Assembly: GCF_026262505.1 (NCBI RefSeq)
Contig: NC_067207.1
Span: 28,612,082-28,676,081 of the forward strand
Source: Trichomonas vaginalis G3
Lineage: Eukaryota; Parabasalia; Trichomonadida; Trichomonadidae
Length of the DNA stretch: 64,000 bases
Direction of reading: 5' to 3'
The notes under the pieces are model-generated. The model worked only from the letters and a program-made list of their open reading frames with translations, searched no databases and was not told the DNA's origin. The first letter of the stretch is position 1. Every line of letters begins with the position of its first letter. Of this stretch, positions 49,289-58,032 are shown piece by piece. The translations under genes were made by a program, and so were the position numbers.

Positions 49289-50575
49289 ATGTTTCTTTTT
49301 TTGGTATCTCTTTATGGCGAATTTAAGCCAGAATACTTCTCAGAAAGGTATAGGATGCATTTTAACCTAGACTCTATGAAATTTAAGTGTTTTAATGAAA
49401 ATAAAGAGATTTCGATTGATGATATTGACGATGGAATTTGTAATTGCTGTGATGGATCTGATGAAGTTTCAAATACATCATTTTCATGTCCAAATACATG
49501 CCCGATTCATGTCAAAAACTCAGAAGCAAATGAATTAAAAGGAATTTTCAACAAAGGCATTGTTAACAGAGTTGTTCTCGGTGCCCAAGGACAACAATTA
49601 TATCATGAATTATCCGAATTAAACAAAATTCAAACACAAAAACGCGATGAACTTTCAGCAACATTAAAAGAAGCGAGAGCACAATTAAAGAAGCAAAAGA
49701 AAGATATTAAGAAGTGGGTTTACGAATCTAATGGTCTTCCAATGCCAGACAAAGCCAAACTCGCTGCTGAAAGAGAAAAATACATAAATCGTGTCGAAAA
49801 AGTCGCTTACAGACAAGATGCCGCCGAAGAAGAGGAAGGAGAAGGATTTGAAGTCCCACAGATTGATCAAGAAGCATTCAAGAAGAGAAAACAACATCGT
49901 GCATTGAAATGGGATTATGCGCAGAAAGAAAAGTACATTAACTTGTTAAATACAGCCATTGATAAGACAAAAATCACTGAATCTTCAGGAAATGTCTTTC
50001 TTGCAAAGCTTCGTGTAGCAGAAACCGTAAAATATCATCCAACATACCAGGCATACTTAGATACACAAAAAATTGTTCACGATACTTCAGATGAACTCTC
50101 AAAAATCGGAAATTCCGTTTACATGAACAATTTAAGACTTGAAATCGATTATGGAGCAGATAAACAATGGTATCAGTCCTATGGAAAGACATTAACAGCT
50201 CCAATAGCCAATACTCCTAACAAAGTAAGTATTTCTTTACTCCAGAGAGCTTCAGTTCGTCTTCCTTCGACTGGATGCTCAAGATCTAACGATTACGGTG
50301 CTTATATCAAGAGAATTAACAATATCTTGGTTTACCAGGCCGAACATGTTGATGTTTTCAAGGGTCAGCGCTCAATGAGAGTGAAATGTCTCTGCCATCC
50401 AGAATATGTCGTTTTGGAAGCGCACGAAAACACAGATAACCGCGCGGAAGCTGTTATTGGACTCCCAGAGGTATGCCCTGCACAGTATAGTGACAATGAA
50501 TTCACTCAATGGCTCAGAGAAATTCAATATTACAAGAGCGACCTCTTGAAAGGAACGGAATTTGAATATTTATAA
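49289..50575 (+). CDS. Glucosidase II beta subunit (PRKCSH-like)
   Basis: The non-catalytic subunit of ER glucosidase II, which retains the enzyme in the ER and helps trim glucose from N-glycans. A short hydrophobic N-terminus (MFLFLVSLYG) can serve as signal peptide. The Cys-rich LDLa-like region follows (KFKCFNENKEISIDDIDDG, then ICNCCDGSDEVSN and CPNTC, about residues 30-75), the family hallmark. A long coiled coil spans about 95-260. The C-terminal domain (about 320-412) resembles an MRH lectin domain, with Cys pairs and RSMRVKCLCHPEYVV. No HDEL-type ER signal is seen; the end is FEYL. An out-of-frame ATG at 49270 precedes the true start. Confidence 0.88.
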   Translation: MFLFLVSLYGEFKPEYFSERYRMHFNLDSMKFKCFNENKEISIDDIDDGICNCCDGSDEVSNTSFSCPNTCPIHVKNSEANELKGIFNKGIVNRVVLGAQGQQLYHELSELNKIQTQKRDELSATLKEARAQLKKQKKDIKKWVYESNGLPMPDKAKLAAEREKYINRVEKVAYRQDAAEEEEGEGFEVPQIDQEAFKKRKQHRALKWDYAQKEKYINLLNTAIDKTKITESSGNVFLAKLRVAETVKYHPTYQAYLDTQKIVHDTSDELSKIGNSVYMNNLRLEIDYGADKQWYQSYGKTLTAPIANTPNKVSISLLQRASVRLPSTGCSRSNDYGAYIKRINNILVYQAEHVDVFKGQRSMRVKCLCHPEYVVLEAHENTDNRAEAVIGLPEVCPAQYSDNEFTQWLREIQYYKSDLLKGTEFEYL

Positions 50576-50995
50576 AGTATCTTTTGGTAAATAATAAATT
50601 TTGAGTTTAGGTTTATATGATTCTAATAAGTTTTTATATTTTCAATAAAAAATTTAAGAAATTGTAATGATTTCTAGATACATCTTATTAAAATGATTTC
50701 ACTATGATTTAATTTGGACGATATTACAACATTCATTGTTAAAAATCATAAATTATTATGAAACAAGATTTATTTATCTTAATCTCGATATTTCACATTG
50801 CTAACTAGCATGTCTTCCTTTGAAATATTACTTAGCAACTTCATTTCGTATAATAATATTGTTAGATATTGATTTTTGAAAAAATTCTTCATAATGTTAT
50901 GATAAGAGCGGTTGAATATAAAATAAAGAAATATAACATATATTTTACAATTGAATTAACATGGGGAATAAATAAAAAAAATAATATAAAAAAAA
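50576..50995. other. Convergent spacer, no gene seen
   Basis: 420 bp between two 3' ends; AT-rich, nothing recognised. Confidence 0.6.
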
Positions 50996-52213
50996 TTATT
51001 TGATTTCTGTGATGAAAGAAGCCAATCCTATTGCAAACATTGATAGTGGTTCAAGAGGAAAAGCAGCCTGGAGCTCTATTACCTCGTTAGCTATCTTTCT
51101 TATCCAGAATAAATCAGGATCTCCTTTTTTCTCAAAGAGAACAGCATTTTTGACAGACTGAATGTGAAAACGGCCATTAAAGTTATATGTCAAATGGCCT
51201 TGAACGGATTCTGTCGGTTGTCTACTGAATAATTTTGCAGGATTTCCTTCTTTTTTGATGAAAAAGGAGACACTCATACGGCGAGCAAGGTTTTTGCCCT
51301 CTTTCGGATAGAAACGAATCGAGAGAACTTCATCTCCTGTTTTTGAACCTAATCTCAATGAAAAATCTTGTGTTTTGTTGCCAATCGATATGCATGCATC
51401 AACATCTGAACTTCCCTCTTTAATAATATTAATAGTATCAGCTCCTTTTTTGTAAATCGCAGATAAAATAAATTCGCTGAGCATGTAAAATCGAAATGTG
51501 TACGTAGCTCCGAGTAATCCGGTCTTCTTTTCTCTGGATATCCTATACATTGGTTGTTCTTTTGCTTTGCTATCGGATATTGAAGGTCTTGGAACATAAA
51601 TTAATAATTCTGGCTGTTGAACCCGTTTGATTTCATTGGTTTGGTTTTCTTGTGGTTTTTGTTCTTTTTGGTCTGTTTTAACTTCGTTTTCTATGTTTGG
51701 TTTGGTCGACTCGTTTTCGGTATTTACCTGTGGCGATGTAGAGTTTTGAACTTGTTGATGTGGACTACTTCCTCTAACTTGCCGCCTCGAATGAGGTTGT
51801 GCAGTTTGTTGAGGATGATTTGTAACTTGAAATGAAATTTTTTCTTCATTTGATTCGTTTTTATCCTCCGATTCGGATGTATGCTGTTGAATATGTTCGG
51901 GAGTATATGAGTCATCGGAGCTATCTGCATCTTCAAAGGTAATAATTTCTTTTTTTCTTGTTCTGCGATTTTCAGATGCCTTTGCAGGCTGTTCTGTAAG
52001 CACCTCTGGCTTGTATTCAACAACTTTCTTCTCGACTTTTGTTGCATCTTTGCCATTTCGCATACGTCTTGTTGATCTATTTGTTTCTTGAAGGTATTTT
52101 GGCTTAGCTTTCTCATCAGGGACATTGAATTTGGGTTTAAATGGTGTCGCATTCTGGAAATTCTTATTGCCATCTTCGTCATCTGATGAGAAGTCAACAA
52201 TGTAAAGAGACAT
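50996..52213 (-). CDS. Tubby-domain protein with disordered N-terminus
   Basis: 405 residues from the first ATG at 52213. The first 200 residues are low complexity, rich in Glu, Lys, Gln, Ser and Asn with acidic SSDDE clusters. From about 205 to the end is a tubby-like domain: LLIYVPRPSIS, YRISREKKTGLLGATYTFRF, then LTYNFNGRFHIQSVKNAVLF and the C-terminal LEPLSMFAIGLASFITEI, which is the buried central helix of the tubby barrel. Tubby proteins bind PI(4,5)P2 and deliver membrane cargo to cilia through IFT-A. The N-terminal IFT-A helix was not identified. Confidence 0.85.
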   Translation of the reverse strand: MSLYIVDFSSDDEDGNKNFQNATPFKPKFNVPDEKAKPKYLQETNRSTRRMRNGKDATKVEKKVVEYKPEVLTEQPAKASENRRTRKKEIITFEDADSSDDSYTPEHIQQHTSESEDKNESNEEKISFQVTNHPQQTAQPHSRRQVRGSSPHQQVQNSTSPQVNTENESTKPNIENEVKTDQKEQKPQENQTNEIKRVQQPELLIYVPRPSISDSKAKEQPMYRISREKKTGLLGATYTFRFYMLSEFILSAIYKKGADTINIIKEGSSDVDACISIGNKTQDFSLRLGSKTGDEVLSIRFYPKEGKNLARRMSVSFFIKKEGNPAKLFSRQPTESVQGHLTYNFNGRFHIQSVKNAVLFEKKGDPDLFWIRKIANEVIELQAAFPLEPLSMFAIGLASFITEIK

Positions 52214-52366
52214 TATCAAATTCTAATTTTTCGCTAGCATATGATAATTTCTGATAATAAACTAATATAAAAGAATTAGGTTTTCAAATGTTCGCTTTTC
52301 TCAAGAAGAAAAAAAAAATTATTCGACCAGAAATATAATAGTTAGAAAAAGAATTATAACAATTTA

Positions 52367-53017
52367 TTAAACAATATCAAAATGTAATTTATCGGTTCCA
52401 GATGGCGTGTTTTCGCCAACTAATGTAGTTGATGATGGGAAAATGTAAGTTTGATAAATAATACAATATCCAGTGATAGCCCATACGAAGAAGATGGAAA
52501 AGATGACTATACATGCGTGATTCGAGCGTGCATTTATATAATTCGTAATAATCGCTAATTTTTGATCGTTACTGTATTGCTTGAAGTTCAATTTGGCAGC
52601 AATCCATTGGGCTTCAATTGTATTAGGATTATCCATTAAAAAGGTGTGGAACTTGAAAATGCAATTATCAACGTATTTCTTTCCGCTATATAAGAAAGCA
52701 AACGCGATGCATGTTCCTAATGCTATTGTCATGAATATTAGTGATAAGGATAAGAAAAATGACTTGTATTTTGGTTGAAAGTTATAATACAATGCAATCA
52801 TACCAATTAAAGTAAAGATGTATGATGTAGTTATTATGACTGCTAAGATTCCTGGAACTATATCAATTATTGGGAAGAATTTATCAAGAGCGCAATAAGA
52901 CAAAGAAACTGAATAAGGTAAGCCCATTAATGTAAATAATAGGAAAACCCACATTACATAGCGCATTGGCTGTTTGTTTGGATCTTTAATTCCGAAATTT
53001 AAATCAATTTTTCTCAT
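52367..53017 (-). CDS. Four-transmembrane (tetraspanin-like) protein
   Basis: 216 residues with four hydrophobic segments at about 19-41, 52-78, 87-110 and 166-190. The loop between the third and fourth is long (about 55 residues) and contains one Cys, while a GxxC-type cluster is absent. The topology suits a tetraspanin, a family expanded in trichomonads and linked to surface clustering. However, the CCG motif of classical tetraspanins is missing, so this is tetraspanin-like only. Both termini would face the cytosol. A GTGACAATT motif lies 8-16 bp upstream of the ATG. Confidence 0.65.
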   Translation of the reverse strand: MRKIDLNFGIKDPNKQPMRYVMWVFLLFTLMGLPYSVSLSYCALDKFFPIIDIVPGILAVIITTSYIFTLIGMIALYYNFQPKYKSFFLSLSLIFMTIALGTCIAFAFLYSGKKYVDNCIFKFHTFLMDNPNTIEAQWIAAKLNFKQYSNDQKLAIITNYINARSNHACIVIFSIFFVWAITGYCIIYQTYIFPSSTTLVGENTPSGTDKLHFDIV

Positions 53018-53024
53018 TTCTTAT

Positions 53025-53033
53025 AATTGTCAC
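53025..53033 (-). promoter_or_regulatory. GTGACAATT promoter motif
   Basis: On the minus strand 8-16 bp before the ATG at 53017. Its core is the reverse complement of the TGTCAC initiator and it is matched by the motif before the LSm gene (56069-56077). Confidence 0.4.
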
Positions 53034-53221
53034 GTTTTTGTGAATCAGGAATATGATTTTTTGAAATTATATGATATTAATGCTCAGGTGATTGTGTGTT
53101 CTTTATTATGAATTTTTGGAATAAAATTTCATAGAATTCGAACCAAATGAATCGAAGAATGATATTCAATCAATAACACGCTTATAATCTCATACACTTT
53201 CCTAATTGGTCATCATATTAG

Positions 53222-53476
53222 TGCTCATATCAAATATCTTCCATCTGCACAAGTTCCACCAAAACTCTTTACAAACGCACGCACTAGACCTAAGAAGATC
53301 ATGATCAATTACCAAAGAAATAGTTCGCATTAAAATTAGCTCACCAAGAAAAGAAGATAAAGGCTGCCTTAGAAGCAGCTGGTATCAAATGTGAATGGCC
53401 CTCATTTATAGCTCAATTTGATGCTAATGGAGTTGCTATTCCTGATGAAGATCCAAAAGCTAAGAAAACAGAATAA
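53222..53476 (+). pseudogene. Decayed 3' end of a ribosomal-protein-like gene
   Basis: Two plus-strand pieces in one neighbourhood read as normal, highly biased protein. The first is SAHIKYLPSAQVPPKLFTNA followed by RTRPKKIMINYQRN. After an interruption comes KLAHQEKKIKAALEAAGIKC, EWPSFIAQFDANGVAIPDED and a basic KAKKTE end at TAA. Composition (Lys/Pro/Ala-rich, basic tail) suggests a ribosomal or ribosome-associated protein, but I cannot name it. No 5' half is present. Confidence 0.55.
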
Positions 53477-53573
53477 ATTCACTACTATAGAGAATATAAA
53501 GGTTATAATATTTATTAAAAATACATTGTATATTTTGATATATATAAAACTCATATACCTATATTGAACATTT

Positions 53574-54878
53574 TTAACAATCTATATTTGCTCCATGTAA
53601 AAGAAGAAGTTCAACGATTTCTTTAAAATTATATTTGTCTGCAAGATGAAGAGGAGATTCTCCATATTTATCTTTTTCATTGATATTTGCACCATGAGAA
53701 AGAAGAAATTCACACATTTCCTTACTATTATTATGTACTGCAAAATGAAGAGCTGTTTCTCCAAATTCATTTTTTTCATTGACATTTGCACCATGTGAAA
53801 GAAGAAGCTCAACGATTTCTTTATAATTATTACGGGCTGCAAGATGAAGAGGAGTTTCCTCCTCTTCATATTTTTCATTGATATTTACACCATGCAAAAG
53901 GAGAAGTTCAACTACATCATTTTCATTTTGTATTACTGCATAATAAAGAGCGGATTCTCTATTTATATCTTTTTCATTGATACTTGCTCCATGTAAAATG
54001 AAATATTCACAAAGAGATGGCAGATTAAATATTGCTGAATAAATAAAACATTTGTTAATATTATTGGTTTGATCGAAATAAACTAAAAATGGTTCAAGAT
54101 TATTGTAAATCCCGCAATTAATTAAATCGATATCCATATAGTACTCTTCCATCAAGAATGTAACAAAATCAATATTATGTGAAATAATTGCATACTCCAT
54201 ACACTGTTCATCTGGTTTTTGATATTTCAAACATTCGCTCATGATCTCTGGATTTCCTCCTAAAAATGAAAATCTGAGACATTGAGAAGTTATTTCCGAT
54301 TCATAATTTGTTCTTAAGAACTTGAAACAATCTATTGCCCCGTGGTAACAACATAATTCAAGTAATAAATATCCTGTACTAGAATATGGATATAAATCAC
54401 TTATAAGTTGTTGATCTTGATCAAATTCTTCGCTTTCTGTAATTGAAATGAATCTTTTTAAGTCATTATCCATAATTGCCTTGTAAATTGTATTTTCAGA
54501 ATGAATATTGATATTTTTTAAATTAATTTTTTTGAAATCAGCAGATTTGTCTAATTTAATACCATATTCTTTATAAAACATGTAGTTAGATATATCTGGA
54601 ATCGGCTTGACATCTTTCACATCATAGTCATCAGATATCAGTTTGGCAAGCTCCAGGTATGAGTTTGTATATCTGTTATTAAACGGTATTATACCTAAAA
54701 TATCACATATAATAGTTTGAGGAAGATGTTTCTTTGAATCCAGCAAATTTGTTTTTATCATTTTGTAAATCTTGCTTAAATCTTCTTCATTCTTCGTTTT
54801 TAACTGATACAATGCAATATATGTATCGATGTGGTATTGAAACAAGCTTCTCAATTCAACATATTTAATGTTTTCCAT
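53574..54878 (-). CDS. DUF3447/ankyrin-repeat protein
   Basis: 434 residues with the full architecture of the largest trichomonad ankyrin family. A helical N-terminal domain spans about residues 1-110 (ends YMFYKEYGIKL). A DUF3447-type region runs to about 275 (YAIISHNIDFVTFLMEEYYM). Then come five ankyrin repeats of 33 residues with the usual wording: ILHGASINEKD, LLLSHGANVNEKN, LLLSHGANINEKD. It ends abruptly in LLLLHGANIDC. Such genes number in the hundreds in T. vaginalis and their targets are unknown. The start at 54878 is supported by family alignment. A tiny out-of-frame ATG lies in the leader. Confidence 0.9.
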   Translation of the reverse strand: MENIKYVELRSLFQYHIDTYIALYQLKTKNEEDLSKIYKMIKTNLLDSKKHLPQTIICDILGIIPFNNRYTNSYLELAKLISDDYDVKDVKPIPDISNYMFYKEYGIKLDKSADFKKINLKNINIHSENTIYKAIMDNDLKRFISITESEEFDQDQQLISDLYPYSSTGYLLLELCCYHGAIDCFKFLRTNYESEITSQCLRFSFLGGNPEIMSECLKYQKPDEQCMEYAIISHNIDFVTFLMEEYYMDIDLINCGIYNNLEPFLVYFDQTNNINKCFIYSAIFNLPSLCEYFILHGASINEKDINRESALYYAVIQNENDVVELLLLHGVNINEKYEEEETPLHLAARNNYKEIVELLLSHGANVNEKNEFGETALHFAVHNNSKEMCEFLLSHGANINEKDKYGESPLHLADKYNFKEIVELLLLHGANIDC

Positions 54879-54931
54879 TTATTTCCATTAAAAAAATGTC
54901 AAATCTGACAAATTTGGGTATTGTCACAAAT

Positions 54932-55687
54932 TTATTGGGTGTTTTGGTTCAAAACTACAAAATTGTAATGAAGTTTCGTCAAGCTGATCAAAGATAAATA
55001 ATTTCTTGCATTGCTATTCCCGTGATCAAAGCATGTTTTCCCTTCATTGTCCTTTGCATTTTTATCAGCTCCAAGAGAGATATGGCATTTGACCACTTCA
55101 TGACAGTCAAGTTTTGATGCAATAATAAGCAAAGTCATTCCTTTTTCATCCTTTGCTTCTTTATCAGCTCCAAGCGAGATAAGATATTTGGCAACCTCAA
55201 GATGACCACTAAATGATGCCAAAATGAGTGAAATATATCCAGAAATATTCTTTGTTTCTTTATCAGCTCCAAGCGAGATAAGATATTTAACAACCTCAAG
55301 ATGACCACTAAATGATGCCAAAATGAGTGGAAAACAATCATAATTATTCTTTACATCTTTATCCGCACCAATAGAAATTAGATATTTAACAACTTCAAGT
55401 TTACATTTTAATGATGCCAAAATGAGTGGAGTATTTCCATTATTATCCTTAGCATCTTTATCAGCTCCAACAGAAATTAGATATTTCACTACTTCAAGTT
55501 GACCATATTGTGATGCAAGCATGAATGGAGTACATCCATCTTTATCCTTTACTTCTTTATCGCAGTTGCATTCGATGAGAGATTTGACAAGTCTAAGATT
55601 TCCTTGTAAACTTGAAATATGAAGTGCATTTTTATCATATTCTGTGGCCTTTTTCCAAAGTCCTTCTTCACAAGACTTTGACATCAT
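54932..55687 (-). CDS. Ankyrin-repeat protein, 5'-truncated
   Basis: From the ATG at 55687 there are 251 residues with about six ankyrin repeats of the second common trichomonad type (HLEVVKYLISLGADKEAKD). The frame stays open upstream to a TAA at 55832-55834 and reads as the normal N-terminal domain of this family (HKYSKEFLNEISELKDSNDV), but no ATG is present in it and the rest of that domain is gone. Either the gene is a 5'-truncated pseudogene or it makes a shortened protein from MMSKSCEEGL. The C-terminus also loses the repeat pattern after NAKDNEGKTCF. Confidence 0.7.
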   Translation of the reverse strand: MMSKSCEEGLWKKATEYDKNALHISSLQGNLRLVKSLIECNCDKEVKDKDGCTPFMLASQYGQLEVVKYLISVGADKDAKDNNGNTPLILASLKCKLEVVKYLISIGADKDVKNNYDCFPLILASFSGHLEVVKYLISLGADKETKNISGYISLILASFSGHLEVAKYLISLGADKEAKDEKGMTLLIIASKLDCHEVVKCHISLGADKNAKDNEGKTCFDHGNSNARNYLSLISLTKLHYNFVVLNQNTQ

Positions 55688-56068
55688 ATCACGATCTCTT
55701 TTACCAGAAAGTTCATCAAGAAATTTGTAAACAATTTCAACATCATTGGAATCCTTAAGTTCAGAGATTTCGTTTAAAAACTCTTTCGAATATTTGTGAG
55801 CTTCACTAATTTGAGTGAAAATTGAACTGTTTTAGCTCATTGTTATTCATGAAAACCTTGTTCTATGAGAGGAGAGCTAAAACGCACATTCGACATCAGT
55901 CTATTGAAAACATATGATACATGACTTGTATTTTCGAATGTAGGTTTATGAATATTTATGGAAACCATATCTTTAGATATTGAAATTAAAAAGTGTTTCT
56001 ATTTTATATTTTTGAAAGTTTGGTATTAATTAAGCTGAGTCACTGTCAGACATTCGATTATTTTTCTT

Positions 56069-56077
56069 GTGACAATT
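56069..56077 (+). promoter_or_regulatory. GTGACAATT promoter motif before the LSm gene
   Basis: Ends 5 bp before the ATG at 56082. Its place favours that ATG, and so the spliced gene model, over the ATG at 56146. Confidence 0.45.
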
Positions 56078-56081
56078 TCTA

Positions 56082-56379
56082 ATGTCAATTGCAAGTTATG
56101 TTGGTCGTTCAATTTTTATTCTAACAAACAGAAGAGGTAATTGTTATGACAAAAGATGCAACGGTATTCACAGGGCCGCTTGTTTGTAGCGATCAGGTAA
56201 TGAATCTTGTATTATTCCCTGGAAAAATGAAAAATAAAGATGGAGGGTATGTCGAAACGCCACAGGAGCAGTACTGTTATATTAGAGGTGAAGATGTATC
56301 ATTTGTTATTTTAAGCCAAGAAAATTCTATCAATCGCGTAGCTAATTTTGATCCAAAAGACCCTGACAAAGATCTTTAA
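56082..56379 (+). CDS. LSm-domain protein, probable 37-nt intron at 56095-56131
   Basis: An Sm-like RNA-binding subunit, most like LSm8 of the U6-binding ring. Without splicing, only 77 residues follow the ATG at 56146 and the first strand of the Sm fold is cut. If 56095-56131 (GTTATGTTGG ... TTCTAACAAACAG) is removed, exon 1 (13 nt) joins in frame to give MSIAKEVIVMTKDATVFTGP, then LVCSDQVMNLVL. This lines up with the LSm pattern V-x-V-T-x-D, G-x-L, D-x-x-N-L-x-L, and Sm2 is YIRGEDVSFVIL. The intron end matches the trichomonad branch/acceptor ACTAACACACAG. The donor GTTATG is a weak match to GTATGT, so splicing is inference. 86 residues, near the family's 96. Confidence 0.72.
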
Positions 56380-56812
56380 CTTATACATCAAATTTTCCTA
56401 CTACGTTAACTTCGATTTTTTCAAAAAACAAATTTTGAATTACCGAAAGTTTAATAGAAATGGCCATAATCTAATTCATTTTAATTTCCTGTCTTGCAAG
56501 TTCACATTGCCTTGATTTTTCTCAATATATTTCAAAAAATTCATCTTGTATCAAATTTTTTCCTTCAAATCTTTTTCTTTTCTCAAAAAAAATCGCATTA
56601 CAATTCTTGGAAGTTACAAGAACCTATAATATTTTCTATTTTAGTGGATCTAAAATAGAAAATATTAAAATTCGCTACTCACAGGCACTAGTGCTATGAA
56701 CCAGTTTTGAACCTTTATGAATAAAGTTACTTTATACGATTTTGATTATTTATTGATAGATGAAATTCCAAGAAAAATATTGATAAAAAAATATAACATA
56801 CTTTATTAAGAA
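56380..56812. other. Convergent spacer with a strong hairpin
   Basis: 433 bp between the LSm and BAR-like 3' ends. Empty apart from the hairpin at 56627-56667. Confidence 0.6.
56627..56667. repeat. Perfect 18-bp hairpin, 5-nt loop
   Basis: TAATATTTTCTATTTTAG at 56627-56644 is exactly mirrored at 56650-56667 around the loop TGGAT. It lies between two convergent genes. It could act at RNA level on whichever transcript reads through, or be a chance AT palindrome, though the perfect 18-bp match argues against chance. Confidence 0.75.
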
Positions 56813-57508
56813 TTACTGATTCGGCTTTGTTACGCTCTCTGTGATTTGGAGCATAACCTTATCAGCTTCTTCCTTGAGATGAAAAGATAATTTAGTAATT
56901 TCTTCTGAAGAAGTCTTTGTAGCATTACCATATAATGTATAGGCTTGAGACATTCTGCGAGCTCTGAAGCTATTGAATCTTCTTTTCTCTTCAATAAATA
57001 ATTGAAGTTGGCATTTTAAGTTTTCAAGTGCTTCTGCTTTTTCTTTTTTGTATTTTTCGAGTGTAACTTCTAACTTTTCTTGTTTCGATGGATCTTTTTG
57101 TAATTCTATTTGCATTTTTGTCATAAAATTAGCAAGATTTTCTCCGGCTTGATTGTAGCTGGTAATTGCAGATTCGTATTTTTGAGATTGTCTAACAACA
57201 ACAAGAAATCTCTCTGTAATATCGTTAATATCTTCAATTGAGCGCTGTTGTTGTTTAACATAATTTACTTCTTGATTAAGAAGTTGTTGATGAATTTGTT
57301 TAAGTCTATCATAGAGTTCTGAGCACTCTGGGGCTTCTTTACTAATCATATTTTCGAGTTTTCCTGAAACAGATTTTTCAAGTTCTAAACTCTGCATATG
57401 GTAATCATTGAATTGGCGTGTAGCATCGATAACTGCTTTAAGATTAGATGTGATTTGATCTTTATGGGTACTCACTTTATAACTCTCGATCATGTCGAAG
57501 ACAAACAT
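56813..57508 (-). CDS. BAR-domain-like coiled-coil protein
   Basis: 231 residues, nearly all long amphipathic helices with three main segments (about 20-80, 85-150 and 155-225) separated by short turns, the outline of a BAR dimer. Basic clusters such as EEKRRFNSFRARRMSQAY near the end suit binding to curved membranes. No PX, SH3 or other domain is attached. Fold assignment is from pattern, not from a conserved motif, so a plain coiled-coil protein is the alternative. The ATG at 57508 is first in the frame; a three-codon upstream frame (ATGCATTTTTGA) lies just before. Confidence 0.55.
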   Translation of the reverse strand: MFVFDMIESYKVSTHKDQITSNLKAVIDATRQFNDYHMQSLELEKSVSGKLENMISKEAPECSELYDRLKQIHQQLLNQEVNYVKQQQRSIEDINDITERFLVVVRQSQKYESAITSYNQAGENLANFMTKMQIELQKDPSKQEKLEVTLEKYKKEKAEALENLKCQLQLFIEEKRRFNSFRARRMSQAYTLYGNATKTSSEEITKLSFHLKEEADKVMLQITESVTKPNQ

Positions 57509-58032
57509 TTTTCAAAAATGCATGATTTTGATGTAATTATTGAACCGCTCATTATCCTTTTTGACTTACATGTCATATCTATCTGAAAATATTGGCAAAG
57601 TGGATTTGGTCACTCAAAATTTTATTGAGCAAAGTATGAAAATCGATGCACAAAGAGGTAGCTGGTTGAATTCATAATCATTACTGTCGATGTTCAGCAA
57701 GTGGCAAAAATATCATAAAGAAAAATTGTCTGTATTATGCTCATCTGAACTTGATTACCCATTAATCTTATAGTGCAAGTTATCTGTATGTTTTTCATGT
57801 CAACAACTTATGTTAATAATCAATTTCAGATATTGATATCAAAAATCTTTAAAAACTATCGAACCAAAAGTACATTAAGTTGTTTTAATGTTGTTCAATC
57901 ATTAAATCAAATGAATTAATATTGATCTAAATTTGATACAAAATAACTCATGAGGCGCTTAAAAATTACTATAATCATATTGTGCGTGAAAAAGTTAGCT
58001 AGAGTATCTTATAAGAATTCATAGTTTTATAA
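57509..58032. other. Divergent spacer, no gene seen
   Basis: 520 bp, AT-rich; no repeats or RNA-like features recognised. Confidence 0.6.

Larger units (their letters stand above)
53018..53573. other. Spacer holding a gene fossil
   Basis: The first 200 bp are empty. The fossil at about 53222-53476 fills most of the rest. Confidence 0.55.
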
